DNA from: JBHHZI01 sp046757965
GTDB taxonomy: Bacteria > Acidobacteriota > Polarisedimenticolia > SMYD01
Assembly (NCBI GenBank): GCA_046757965.1
Contig: JBHHZI010000015.1
Span: forward strand, 1-32,785
DNA length: 32,785 nt
Direction: 5' to 3'
Part shown: piece by piece, positions 14,605-22,269 of the stretch
Position numbering within the stretch: position 1 is the first letter of the stretch
Layout: every line of letters begins with the position of its first letter
Notes under the pieces: model-generated
What the model saw: only the letters and a program-made list of their open reading frames with translations
Told to the model about the DNA's origin: nothing
The model's database searches: none
Position numbers and translations under genes: made by a program

Positions 14605-16275
14605 GACCACATCAACGGGATCGGACCAGAGCACCGATGCCGGGTCGGTCGCGATATCCCGGGCGATGAGCAGATCGCCAGCCTCCCGTTCGTCGAGGAT
14701 CTTCCGGATCTGGCGCAGCGAGATCAGCCCGGTGAGGTGATTCTCGTGGTCCACCACCGGGAAGATCTCCTGATTCGATTCAGCAAACGCATCGATCACC
14801 TCCTGCAGGGAGGCTGATTCGGGCAAGGTGATGGCCGCTCCGGCCGGGCACAGGCTCCCGACCGTCTCTCCCTCGAGGAGGTCGACGAAGAACTCCGAGC
14901 GGTGGGCCGGGGAATCCATGCGGGTCGGCACCTGGCTGCGGTACAGCTTCCAGGGCCGCCCCAGAAGGTAGGACAGCGTGCACACCCAGAGCGCCGGGAG
15001 CAGGAGCTGGTACGTGCCGGTCATCTCCGAGACCATCACCAGGGTGGAGATCGGCGTGTTGGCCGCGGCCGCGAAGAAGCCGGCCATGCCCACGACCACG
15101 AACGCCCCGGGGTCGGGGACGAGAACCGGCGCGAGCTGGTGCGCTCCCATGCCGATGACGCCGCCCAGCGAGCCCCCGATGACCATCGAGGGGCCGAACA
15201 CTCCGCCGGAGCCGCCGGAGCCGATGGACAGCGAGGTGGTCAGCAGCTTGCCCGCGGCCAGCACCAGCAGAACGACGATCCCCAGCCGGCCCATCAGCGC
15301 CTGCTGGAGGCTGCCATACCCGAACGCGAGCACGTCGAGGATCTCGCGCTTGCCCACGATCAGGTAGAGCGAGACGGCGAGCAGGCCGGTCAGGCCGCCT
15401 CCGATCATCGGCTTGAACACGTTCGGGATGGCGAGTTTCTCGAACAGGGCGTGGGTCCCGTAGAACACCTTGACGAAACCGCCGGCGGCCAGCGCCACCA
15501 CCACGGCGAGGACGGTGTAGGGCACCAGCTCGAGGGGAGATCGGAACGCGAACGGTGGGGTGGCGAAGAGAGTGTCGAACCCGAAGACCAGCGAGAAGAC
15601 GCAGTAGGCGGCGATGGTGGAGATGGCGGCGGGAATGACGGCATCGGACTCGGACTCCGGCTCGGAGTAGAGGATCTCGGCAGCGAACAGGGCGCCGGCC
15701 AGCGGGGCCCGAAAGATGCTGCCGACGCCGGCGCCGACCCCGGCGGCCAGCAGGATCCGGCGGTCGCGCTCCGGCAGCTTCAATCGTCGCCCGAGGAACG
15801 AACCGAACCCGGCACCGATCTGGGCGATCGGCCCCTCGCGTCCGCCCGAGCCGCCGCTGCCGATGGTCAGGACGGACGCGATCACCTTGATGGCCGGGAT
15901 GCGCGTGCGGATGATCCCGTGGTGCTGGTGAAAGGCCTCGATGGCCGAGTCTGTGCCGTGCCCCGCCGCCTCCGGGGCGTAGGTGTAGACGATCAGGCCG
16001 GAGAGCAGGCCACCGATGGCCGGGATGAGGACCAGCAACCAGGGCCGGAGCGGCACCGACAGCACCGAGAACAGCTCTCCCTCACCGGCCGGCGAGGTGG
16101 GAGTGAACCCGGCGAGTCCGGAGAGGAGGATGTGCACCGCCCACAGGCACAGCGCGTGAAACAGCACGGCGCCCAGCCCGGCGACGATGCCGACGAGGCC
16201 GCCGTAGATGAACCAGCGGCCCACCGCCTTGAGATTGAGACGTTCGGCCCCGGGTGGGGCGGGTGGGGTGCTCAA
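14449..16275 (-). CDS. ClC-family chloride channel/antiporter with two CBS domains
   Basis: A 608-residue inner-membrane protein. The ClC core (about residues 18-445) shows GHGTDSAIEAF, GGREGP with the gating Glu147, GGVFGP at 358-362 and the anion-coordinating Tyr422 in TGTYQLLLP. The C-terminal cytoplasmic part (about 465-600) is a CBS pair, whose usual role is nucleotide-dependent regulation. At the position of the ClC-ec1 internal proton glutamate (E203) the sequence reads FAAE-Ile201, so proton coupling may be lost or take another path. The TTG start overlaps the stop of the upstream kinase (TTGA, 16272-16275), indicating translational coupling. The CBS2 end (SMISRRELIDVYNQRR) is complete, so the antisense overlap with the LolA-like gene belongs to that gene, not this one. 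Confidence 0.93.
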   Translation of the reverse strand: MSTPPAPPGAERLNLKAVGRWFIYGGLVGIVAGLGAVLFHALCLWAVHILLSGLAGFTPTSPAGEGELFSVLSVPLRPWLLVLIPAIGGLLSGLIVYTYAPEAAGHGTDSAIEAFHQHHGIIRTRIPAIKVIASVLTIGSGGSGGREGPIAQIGAGFGSFLGRRLKLPERDRRILLAAGVGAGVGSIFRAPLAGALFAAEILYSEPESESDAVIPAAISTIAAYCVFSLVFGFDTLFATPPFAFRSPLELVPYTVLAVVVALAAGGFVKVFYGTHALFEKLAIPNVFKPMIGGGLTGLLAVSLYLIVGKREILDVLAFGYGSLQQALMGRLGIVVLLVLAAGKLLTTSLSIGSGGSGGVFGPSMVIGGSLGGVIGMGAHQLAPVLVPDPGAFVVVGMAGFFAAAANTPISTLVMVSEMTGTYQLLLPALWVCTLSYLLGRPWKLYRSQVPTRMDSPAHRSEFFVDLLEGETVGSLCPAGAAITLPESASLQEVIDAFAESNQEIFPVVDHENHLTGLISLRQIRKILDEREAGDLLIARDIATDPASVLWSDPVDVVLQKFVSMDVNELPVTRESDHGPVVSMISRRELIDVYNQRRLERLRRRLETA

Positions 16276-19200
16276 GTTCGGTCTTCCGGCGACAGGGACG
16301 TGTCGGATGCCGCAGGCGGGGTCGCAGACAGCGGCAGGTCGATGACGAACGTGGTCCCTCGTCCCGGCACCGACCGCACCGTGATGCGGCCGCCGTGGCT
16401 CTCGATGGCTCGCCGGGCGATCGGCAGGCCCAGTCCCGTGCCGGTCTCCCGGGTGGAGAAGTAAGGCTCGAACAACCGGTCGACGGTCTGCGGGTCCATG
16501 CCGAGCCCCGTGTCCGCCACCTCTATCTTCACCCCCCCGCCGGATGATTGTGCCCGGCGGACGGCGGTGACCGACAGCGTGCCGCCGTCGGGCATCGCCT
16601 GCAACCCATTCTCCACCATGTTGACCAGAGCCCTCTCCACCAGCCGCTCATCGAGTTCGAGGACCGGCAGGCCATCGGCAACGTTCACCTGCACGTCGGT
16701 GCCTCGTGGGGGAGAGTGCCGGTACGGTTCCATGATGCCGTTCACGAGTTTCGTCACGTCCACCGGCCGACGCACGAGTGCAGGAATGCGAGCATACAAC
16801 GAAAAGTCGGACGCGATCTCCCGGAGGGTATCAACTTGCCGCAAGATCGTCTTGACGGTGGAGACCAGCGCCTCCCCCAGAGCCGGATCGTTCGCCTCGT
16901 GGAGTCGGAGGAGATGCTCTGCCGAGAGGCGGATGGGCGTCAGGGGGTTCTTGATCTCGTGGGCGATGCTGCGCGCCATCTCCGCCCAGGCGGCGAGCTG
17001 ATGGGAGCGCACCGTCTGGGTGATGTCCTCGAGAATCAGCAGGCGTCCACCGGCGGGAACGGGCAGGGGCGCCACGATGGCCCGCAGGCGCTCCTCGCCG
17101 CCTTCATCGGGTGCCAGGGACACGTCGGACACCGTCGACGCGTCCCCGCCCGACATGTCGAGCAAGGTCGCCACTCCCCGTTCGTAGGGCGAGCCCGCGA
17201 CAACCCTCCGGAACAGATCGCCGGCTGTGAGCGGCCGGGCAGTGTGAAGAATCCCGGTGGCGGCGGGGTTGGCCGTGGACACACGCCCCTCGCCATCGAG
17301 GGAGACGATCCCCGTCGGCGCGTGAAGAAGAATCTGCTCGAGGGTCCGGGTCCGTCGCCGCAGAACGGCCCGTTGCTCCCCCAGGGTCGTCGCCATGAAG
17401 TTGAACGATCGCGTCAGCCGGCCGACCTCGTCGGCCGACCGGTCGGCGACGCGGGTCCCCTCCTCGCCGCCGGCCAGTCCTTCCGTTGCCGCAGTCAGCG
17501 TCTTCAGGCGGGCGGACATGCCGCGGCCCACCGCGATCGCTGCGCCCACCACGAGCAGCGCCACGGCGATGGTGGCGAGATCCGTCAGCTCCCGGACACG
17601 ACGCAGCCGCCGGTCGATGTCCGCCTGCTGGAGATCGAGAGACAGGGACAGGATGGCGGGCTCGACGGCGCCGAGGTCGACACGGCCGCTGATGATCGCC
17701 GCGGCCGGATCGAAGCGGGGGGCCGGCGAGAGCACGTTCTGGCCCTGCTCCAGGACGATGCGGCGGTAGACGTCCGCGTCCACGACCGGACTGATGAGGC
17801 CCGCAGCATAGAGCCCGCGTCGCGATGTGGCCGCCAGCCGGCCGTTGACGAACAGGTCGATCTCCTGGCGGATGACGCGGGAGATCCAGAACAGGGTCTC
17901 GTCGGTGGGGACGATGTCCGGGGTCTGGCTGCCGGCCGCCACCAGGGCATCGCGCACAACCCGCTCGGCCACGCCGAGAGACTGGATGCCCAGCTCGTTC
18001 AGGTTCTCCCGCCGCTGCGTCGCCAGCGAGCCGCGCAGCACGAGGGCCAGGATGAGCAGGGGAAGCAATGATGCCAGGAGGGTGGCGACGACCAGCTTGC
18101 CGGCGAACGAACCCCCGACCTGGCGCGCCAGCTCACGGGACCGCACGGTGAGGAACCGGATGCCTCGAGAACCCAGCAGGGCCAGGCCGATGGCCAGCCC
18201 GCCGACAGCCAGGAGAAACGGCACCAGCCGGAACAGGCCTCCAGCATGGTCGAGCACACTGTCGTGATGGAAGCCGAGGGCGAACAGCCGGTGGCCGTCA
18301 CCGAAGTACAGCAGGCGGACCGGGTGATGGCCGCTGAGGGCGTGACGCCAGACGCCGAGCGACGGCACGCTCGCCGCGGAGAAGCCAGGTGGGACCGGCG
18401 GAGGGTCGGCGTGGGCGGACCAGAGGAGGCGGTTGTCGCGGTCGCGGACCAGGGCGAGGACCGGGCCGCCGAGCTGTTCGGTCACGCCCGGCCACTGCAA
18501 GCCGGGAACGGCGCGTGTCCAGGGGGAGTGGTCGGCCAGCAGGGCGGGCAGATTGTCCACCTCGTTCGACACGTAGAGAGCGACCGCGCCGACGATTTCC
18601 TGCCCCGCCCTGACCGGCCAGCGGCTGGTGAACACCGGGGCTTCCTGGCTGAGCGTCGAGAACACCACCGTCGCCACGTCCACGGCAACCAGGTTGTCGG
18701 CCGGGTGGTCATCGATGGCCACCGGTGGAGGCATCTCGATGCCGAAGGCGCCACGCAGGTGGCCGTCCGCGTCGTAGACCTCCAGAGAACTGCGGTAACC
18801 CTCCCGGGCCATCTCCGTGCCGGCCCAGAGCTGCCAGGCGAGGTCGTCCTCGTGGCCGCTGCGAAAAGCCCGGGTCAACCGCTCGGGCAGATCCCGTCCG
18901 GCCATGATCTGCCGGCGCGACAGCGTCAGGGCCTGGAGTCGGTCCGACTCGTGGGCGAGCAGCTCGGGGCGCAGGTTGTGCTCGATGAGCTCCTCCCTCG
19001 CCACGCCCCGGGCGAGCGTGGCGAGGGCGAAGAAGCCGACAGCGGCCCCGAGCAGCGCCACCGTCGCGGCGACCACCGGCCGCGAGCCCAGGCGGCTCAC
19101 CTGGTGCGCCAGCCCGAGGCCGGGAGCCCAGAGAACGCAGAGCAGGCCGATCTGCACCGCCAGCCGGGGCAGCAGCACGTCGTCGCGTGCGGTGGCCAGC

Positions 19201-20255
19201 AGATTCATCTGACTGCCGACGGCAACGTGGAAGACCAGGTATCCCGCGCCGATGGTGATGATGCCGGCCGCCAGCAGGCCGGCGACGTGCCGCCAGGCGC
19301 CCTGCCGCGATCGGGAACGGCGATGCTCTGCCGCGACTCGCGCCATGGTGATGGCGGCGAGGGCCAGCAGGGTGGCGCCGGTCTCCACGGTGTCGAGGGG
19401 CGAGCGGAACAGCCCGAAGAGGATGCGCGAACCCTGGAGGGCGGCTCCGCCCAGGGTGTCCATCGACATGCCTCCCATGCCGAGTGTGACCGCCCGCGCC
19501 CCGGCCACGGCGAGAACCGGCACCAGCAGGCGACAGGTGCCGTCGGGTCGCCGGGCCAGCCGGGCCGCCGCGAAGAGGCCGGCGAGCATCACCAGCCCCA
19601 TCAGGAGATGTCGCTGCCCGGACCCGCTCACGGGGGCGTGGATGCCACGGGAGGAAACCAGCACGGCGAGGCGCCGCCCGTCGGGATCGATCAGGTCGGT
19701 CGCCGGCGCTGGTGAGGTCTGACGACCGCTCGTGGCAGGAGGCGCATCGACCGGACGGGTGGCGAAGCGGATGCCGCCCTCGCCGTTCGCCGGAGACCAC
19801 GCGGATTCGGGTCCGAACGAGCGTGCGGCGATGATGACGCGGCGTGTCTGCTCGATGCGGGAAAGAAACCAGGTCCGTCCCGCCCGCGTGAAGACGGCGA
19901 AGCGGGCGCCGCCGGCGAACTCGTCACCCCGAGATGGAACCATCGACCCTGCCCAGGCCAGGGGCGTGCCATCGAGAGACCAGATGGCCACGGACGGTTC
20001 ACCTGGACCGCTGCGCCTCATCCGGTCGCGCAGCCGGCCGAGGGCGACGAACGCCGCGACTCCCGGTGTCTCGCCACCGCGGAGAGGCGCCACCGATGCC
20101 GCCGCGTTCTCGGTGTCCGCCATCAGGCCGGCGAGAATGGTCGTGAAACGGGCAGCAGCGGATGGTTCCGGCGCCGGGGCCGGACCGCAACCGACCAGAC
20201 AGAGACCGACGAGCCCGAGTCCCACGACACAGCGGCGGCGGGACGGTGATATCAA
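16272..20255 (-). CDS. Very large NtrY-like sensor histidine kinase
   Basis: A 1327-residue membrane kinase, nearly twice a typical NtrY (about 750). Order of parts: N-terminal lipobox-like segment LVGC (Cys23); periplasmic-type region to about 210; a cluster of hydrophobic helices at about 215-415; a second soluble region 420-670; helices near 675-695 and 720-742; a sensor-like region 745-890; helix 892-912; HAMP 912-965; PAS 970-1080; HisKA with His1099 in IAHEIKNPLTP, the NtrY/NtrB-type H-box; and a complete HATPase (NMVENGLQAM, DTGLGM, FEPYFST, GTGLGLPIA). It should autophosphorylate and pass phosphate to a response regulator, but none is encoded nearby. The TTG start overlaps the upstream NTF2-like gene's stop (TTGA, 20252-20255). 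Coupling to ClC suggests it senses or controls ion or envelope state; this is inference. Confidence 0.88.
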   Translation of the reverse strand: MISPSRRRCVVGLGLVGLCLVGCGPAPAPEPSAAARFTTILAGLMADTENAAASVAPLRGGETPGVAAFVALGRLRDRMRRSGPGEPSVAIWSLDGTPLAWAGSMVPSRGDEFAGGARFAVFTRAGRTWFLSRIEQTRRVIIAARSFGPESAWSPANGEGGIRFATRPVDAPPATSGRQTSPAPATDLIDPDGRRLAVLVSSRGIHAPVSGSGQRHLLMGLVMLAGLFAAARLARRPDGTCRLLVPVLAVAGARAVTLGMGGMSMDTLGGAALQGSRILFGLFRSPLDTVETGATLLALAAITMARVAAEHRRSRSRQGAWRHVAGLLAAGIITIGAGYLVFHVAVGSQMNLLATARDDVLLPRLAVQIGLLCVLWAPGLGLAHQVSRLGSRPVVAATVALLGAAVGFFALATLARGVAREELIEHNLRPELLAHESDRLQALTLSRRQIMAGRDLPERLTRAFRSGHEDDLAWQLWAGTEMAREGYRSSLEVYDADGHLRGAFGIEMPPPVAIDDHPADNLVAVDVATVVFSTLSQEAPVFTSRWPVRAGQEIVGAVALYVSNEVDNLPALLADHSPWTRAVPGLQWPGVTEQLGGPVLALVRDRDNRLLWSAHADPPPVPPGFSAASVPSLGVWRHALSGHHPVRLLYFGDGHRLFALGFHHDSVLDHAGGLFRLVPFLLAVGGLAIGLALLGSRGIRFLTVRSRELARQVGGSFAGKLVVATLLASLLPLLILALVLRGSLATQRRENLNELGIQSLGVAERVVRDALVAAGSQTPDIVPTDETLFWISRVIRQEIDLFVNGRLAATSRRGLYAAGLISPVVDADVYRRIVLEQGQNVLSPAPRFDPAAAIISGRVDLGAVEPAILSLSLDLQQADIDRRLRRVRELTDLATIAVALLVVGAAIAVGRGMSARLKTLTAATEGLAGGEEGTRVADRSADEVGRLTRSFNFMATTLGEQRAVLRRRTRTLEQILLHAPTGIVSLDGEGRVSTANPAATGILHTARPLTAGDLFRRVVAGSPYERGVATLLDMSGGDASTVSDVSLAPDEGGEERLRAIVAPLPVPAGGRLLILEDITQTVRSHQLAAWAEMARSIAHEIKNPLTPIRLSAEHLLRLHEANDPALGEALVSTVKTILRQVDTLREIASDFSLYARIPALVRRPVDVTKLVNGIMEPYRHSPPRGTDVQVNVADGLPVLELDERLVERALVNMVENGLQAMPDGGTLSVTAVRRAQSSGGGVKIEVADTGLGMDPQTVDRLFEPYFSTRETGTGLGLPIARRAIESHGGRITVRSVPGRGTTFVIDLPLSATPPAASDTSLSPEDRT

Positions 20256-20740
20256 TCCGCTCGATTCTCCCGGACCTCACGCAGCCGCCACGTCCCGTCT
20301 TCCCGGGTCAGGACGAACCGGATCTCGATACGGCCCGGTTCCCCATCTGGACTCGTGAACTCGAGGACGCCGTGGGCCACGTGTCGATCCGGATCCCGGC
20401 GGGCATCGGGGTCGACCGGTGCAAGACGGAAGGCACGTACCGCGTGAGCATCGAGGGCGGCATCCATCAGGTATCCGCACTGGTCCGGGCTGATGTACCC
20501 GCCCCGGACGCCGAGAGACGGAATGGAGACGAAGACCCGACCGGCGGCCGGAAGCAGCGGGCGCAGCCGGGCGGCCTCTCCGCGGCGGAAGGCGTCCGCA
20601 ATCTTCTCGCGCGCGATGGTGAGCGGGTCGTGCGCCCCGGCGACCGGCCCGGCGAGCAGCAGGGCACTGATCGCCACGAGTCCTGGCGCCGTGCTCCACC
20701 GCCGGGCTGTGGCGCGTGATGATTGATGCGTGTCGACCAT
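20252..20740 (-). CDS. Small exported NTF2-like (DUF4783-type) protein
   Basis: A 162-residue protein with a signal peptide (GLVAISALLLAGPVAGA). The mature part has a helix (REKIADAFRRGEAARLRPLLP), a beta-rich middle (AGRVFVSIPS) and a C-terminal strand pair RIEIRFVLTREDGTWRLREVRE. That layout fits the cone-like NTF2 fold of the DUF4783/SnoaL-like secreted proteins, which often bind small ligands. No catalytic residues can be named. It is the first gene of a minus-strand unit, and its TGA overlaps the TTG of the giant kinase. A ligand-sensing partner for the kinase's periplasmic part is a reasonable guess but not shown. The ATG at 20740 has GGGGGT directly upstream. The family call rests on pattern, not alignment. 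Confidence 0.7.
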   Translation of the reverse strand: MVDTHQSSRATARRWSTAPGLVAISALLLAGPVAGAHDPLTIAREKIADAFRRGEAARLRPLLPAAGRVFVSIPSLGVRGGYISPDQCGYLMDAALDAHAVRAFRLAPVDPDARRDPDRHVAHGVLEFTSPDGEPGRIEIRFVLTREDGTWRLREVRENRAD

Positions 20741-20862
20741 GACCCCCGGCGTCGGTGCTGCTTCTCGCCGGGCGCGATCCCGGCGCGGAGCCGCGACACG
20801 AACCGGCTACCATATTATCCTTGCGAGGGTAAGATTCGCGCGTTGCAAAGTCAAGGATGAGA

Positions 20863-22023
20863 ATGGGTTACGGTGGAAAAGGGGCGCGGCTCGCCAGGCC
20901 CATCAATCTGTCGGGGCGGCCCTGTGTGTGGCAGCACCCGGAAGGATCGATGCAGCTCGCGGCCCTCGTCGAGGAGGGGCCGGCCTCATCCGATGTCGGC
21001 GATCCCCTGGGCGCGGTCCGCGCCGTGGTCGCCGATCTGATCGGGAGCCACGATGACGAGGTGATCCTCACGTCCGGCGGGGCGGAGAGCAACAACGCGG
21101 CACTGAAGGGTCTGGCCGCCGCGGCTCTTCATCACGGTCGCGCCGGTCGGATCGTCCTCTCCGCCGTCGAGCATCCGACGGTTCGCCACCCCGCCCGGGG
21201 TCTGGCGCGCCTCGGCTTCGAGGTGGTCGAGGTGCCCGTGGATCGTTGCGCACGTGTGGACGAGGGGCGGTTCATCGAAGCGCTCGACGGCCCGGTGTCC
21301 CTCGCGGCGCTGCAATGGGCCAACGACGAGATCGGTGCGCTGCAACCCGTGATCTCCATCGCCCGTCACGCCGCCCACCGCGGCATTCCCTTGCATGTCG
21401 ATGCCACCGCCGCGGCCGGATGGGTTCCGATCGACTGGCGAGCCGTGCCGGCCGCCACGATGTCCCTTGCCGGGGATCGGATGGGAGCGCCCCCGGGAGT
21501 GGGGGCCCTGGTGGTGCGCCGGGGAGCTGCCTGGTTGCCGCTCATCGAGGGAGGGATCGAGGAGGACGGGCGGCGTGCCGGTGGTCTTCATCCGGCGCTC
21601 GTCACGGCGCTGGGGCTCTCCGTCGAGGCGGCCCGGTCGCTGCTCGACGGGCGTGCGGCAACGGCGCGTCGCCGGCGTGACCACCTGGCGCGCGGATGCC
21701 AGGAACGGATCAGCGGCGTCACGGTGCAGACGCCCGCTGACCGGTCTCTGCCCGGCCACCTGCACCTGCGCGTCCACGGAGCCGAAGGCGAGGCTTTGCT
21801 GACGGACATGGCCTGCAACGGCGTGCTGGCCGCGTCCGGTTCCGCCTGTGTGGAAGGTGCGGGAGTCCCGTCCGCGGTCCTGCGTGCCTGTGGATTCTCT
21901 CCGCAGGAGGCGATGTCGTGCCTGCTGTTCCGGGTGAGCGCCCATCTGACCCCTGCGGAGGTGGAAATGGTCGTCGAGGTGCTGGCCCGCGCGACCCGCC
22001 GATTGCGGGAGATGTCGCCATGA
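20863..22023 (+). CDS. Cysteine-desulfurase (NifS/IscS) homologue lacking the PLP lysine
   Basis: A 386-residue protein that follows the NifS/IscS family along its length: TSGGAESNNAALKG, AVEHPTVRHP (His104, which stacks on PLP in active enzymes), ANDEIGALQP, HVDATAAAGWVPID, and SGSACVEG with the persulfide cysteine at Cys329, then LLFRVSAHLT. Two family hallmarks are gone. The N-terminal LDNNATT reads INLSGRPC, and the PLP-lysine motif S-A-H-K-x-x-G-P-K-G reads L-A-G-D-R-M-G-A-P-P-G, so the Schiff-base lysine is Arg206. It therefore cannot bind PLP in the usual way but may still carry sulfur on Cys329. Its stop overlaps the TusA-like start (ATGA). The ATG at 20863 is chosen over 20857 because AAGGA lies 5 nt upstream of it. 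Confidence 0.85.
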   Translation: MGYGGKGARLARPINLSGRPCVWQHPEGSMQLAALVEEGPASSDVGDPLGAVRAVVADLIGSHDDEVILTSGGAESNNAALKGLAAAALHHGRAGRIVLSAVEHPTVRHPARGLARLGFEVVEVPVDRCARVDEGRFIEALDGPVSLAALQWANDEIGALQPVISIARHAAHRGIPLHVDATAAAGWVPIDWRAVPAATMSLAGDRMGAPPGVGALVVRRGAAWLPLIEGGIEEDGRRAGGLHPALVTALGLSVEAARSLLDGRAATARRRRDHLARGCQERISGVTVQTPADRSLPGHLHLRVHGAEGEALLTDMACNGVLAASGSACVEGAGVPSAVLRACGFSPQEAMSCLLFRVSAHLTPAEVEMVVEVLARATRRLREMSP

Positions 22024-22259
22024 GCGCATGGCCTCAGCCCGACTGCACGGTGTATGCGGTGGGGCTCCTGTGCCCGGTGCCGCTCGTCCGCACCGGTCGC
22101 GCCATCGCCACCCTGGAGTCGGGAGGCGTCCTGGAACTGATCGCCGATGATCGCGGCGTGCTGGTGGATATCCCGGACTGGTGCACAGGACACGGTCATG
22201 TCTATCTGGGACATCGCACCGAGAACCGGACCTACCACCTGTTCGTGAGAAAACGCTAG
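22020..22259 (+). CDS. TusA/SirA/YedF-type sulfur-carrier protein
   Basis: A 79-residue cytoplasmic protein with the family signature: VGLLCPVPLVRTGRAI, in which Cys18 of CPxP is the persulfide-carrying residue, then GGVLELIADDRGVLVDIPDW and the GH motif after it. TusA-type proteins accept sulfur from a cysteine desulfurase and pass it to a downstream enzyme, in E. coli toward tRNA 2-thiouridine. Here the ATG overlaps the stop of the desulfurase homologue (ATGA at 22020-22023) and the PP-loop gene follows by 10 nt, so all three genes are probably translated together as one relay. Length and fold are normal for the family. Confidence 0.9.
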   Translation: MSAWPQPDCTVYAVGLLCPVPLVRTGRAIATLESGGVLELIADDRGVLVDIPDWCTGHGHVYLGHRTENRTYHLFVRKR

Positions 22260-22269
22260 GATCGCGCGG

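Noticed and set aside
14902..16464. Plus-strand frame of 520 codons opposite the ClC gene
   Set aside because: Antisense to conserved ClC motifs; Gln/Arg/Gly/His-rich low-complexity product without family features.
16548..19715. Two long plus-strand frames (507 and 489 codons) opposite the histidine kinase
   Set aside because: The minus strand carries complete HisKA/HATPase, HAMP and PAS motifs; the plus frames are shadows.
20807..20842. Possible divergent promoters between the NTF2-like gene and the desulfurase homologue (TAAGAT plus, TAATAT minus)
   Set aside because: The -10-like boxes have no -35 partner at 15-19 nt on either strand, so they were not listed.
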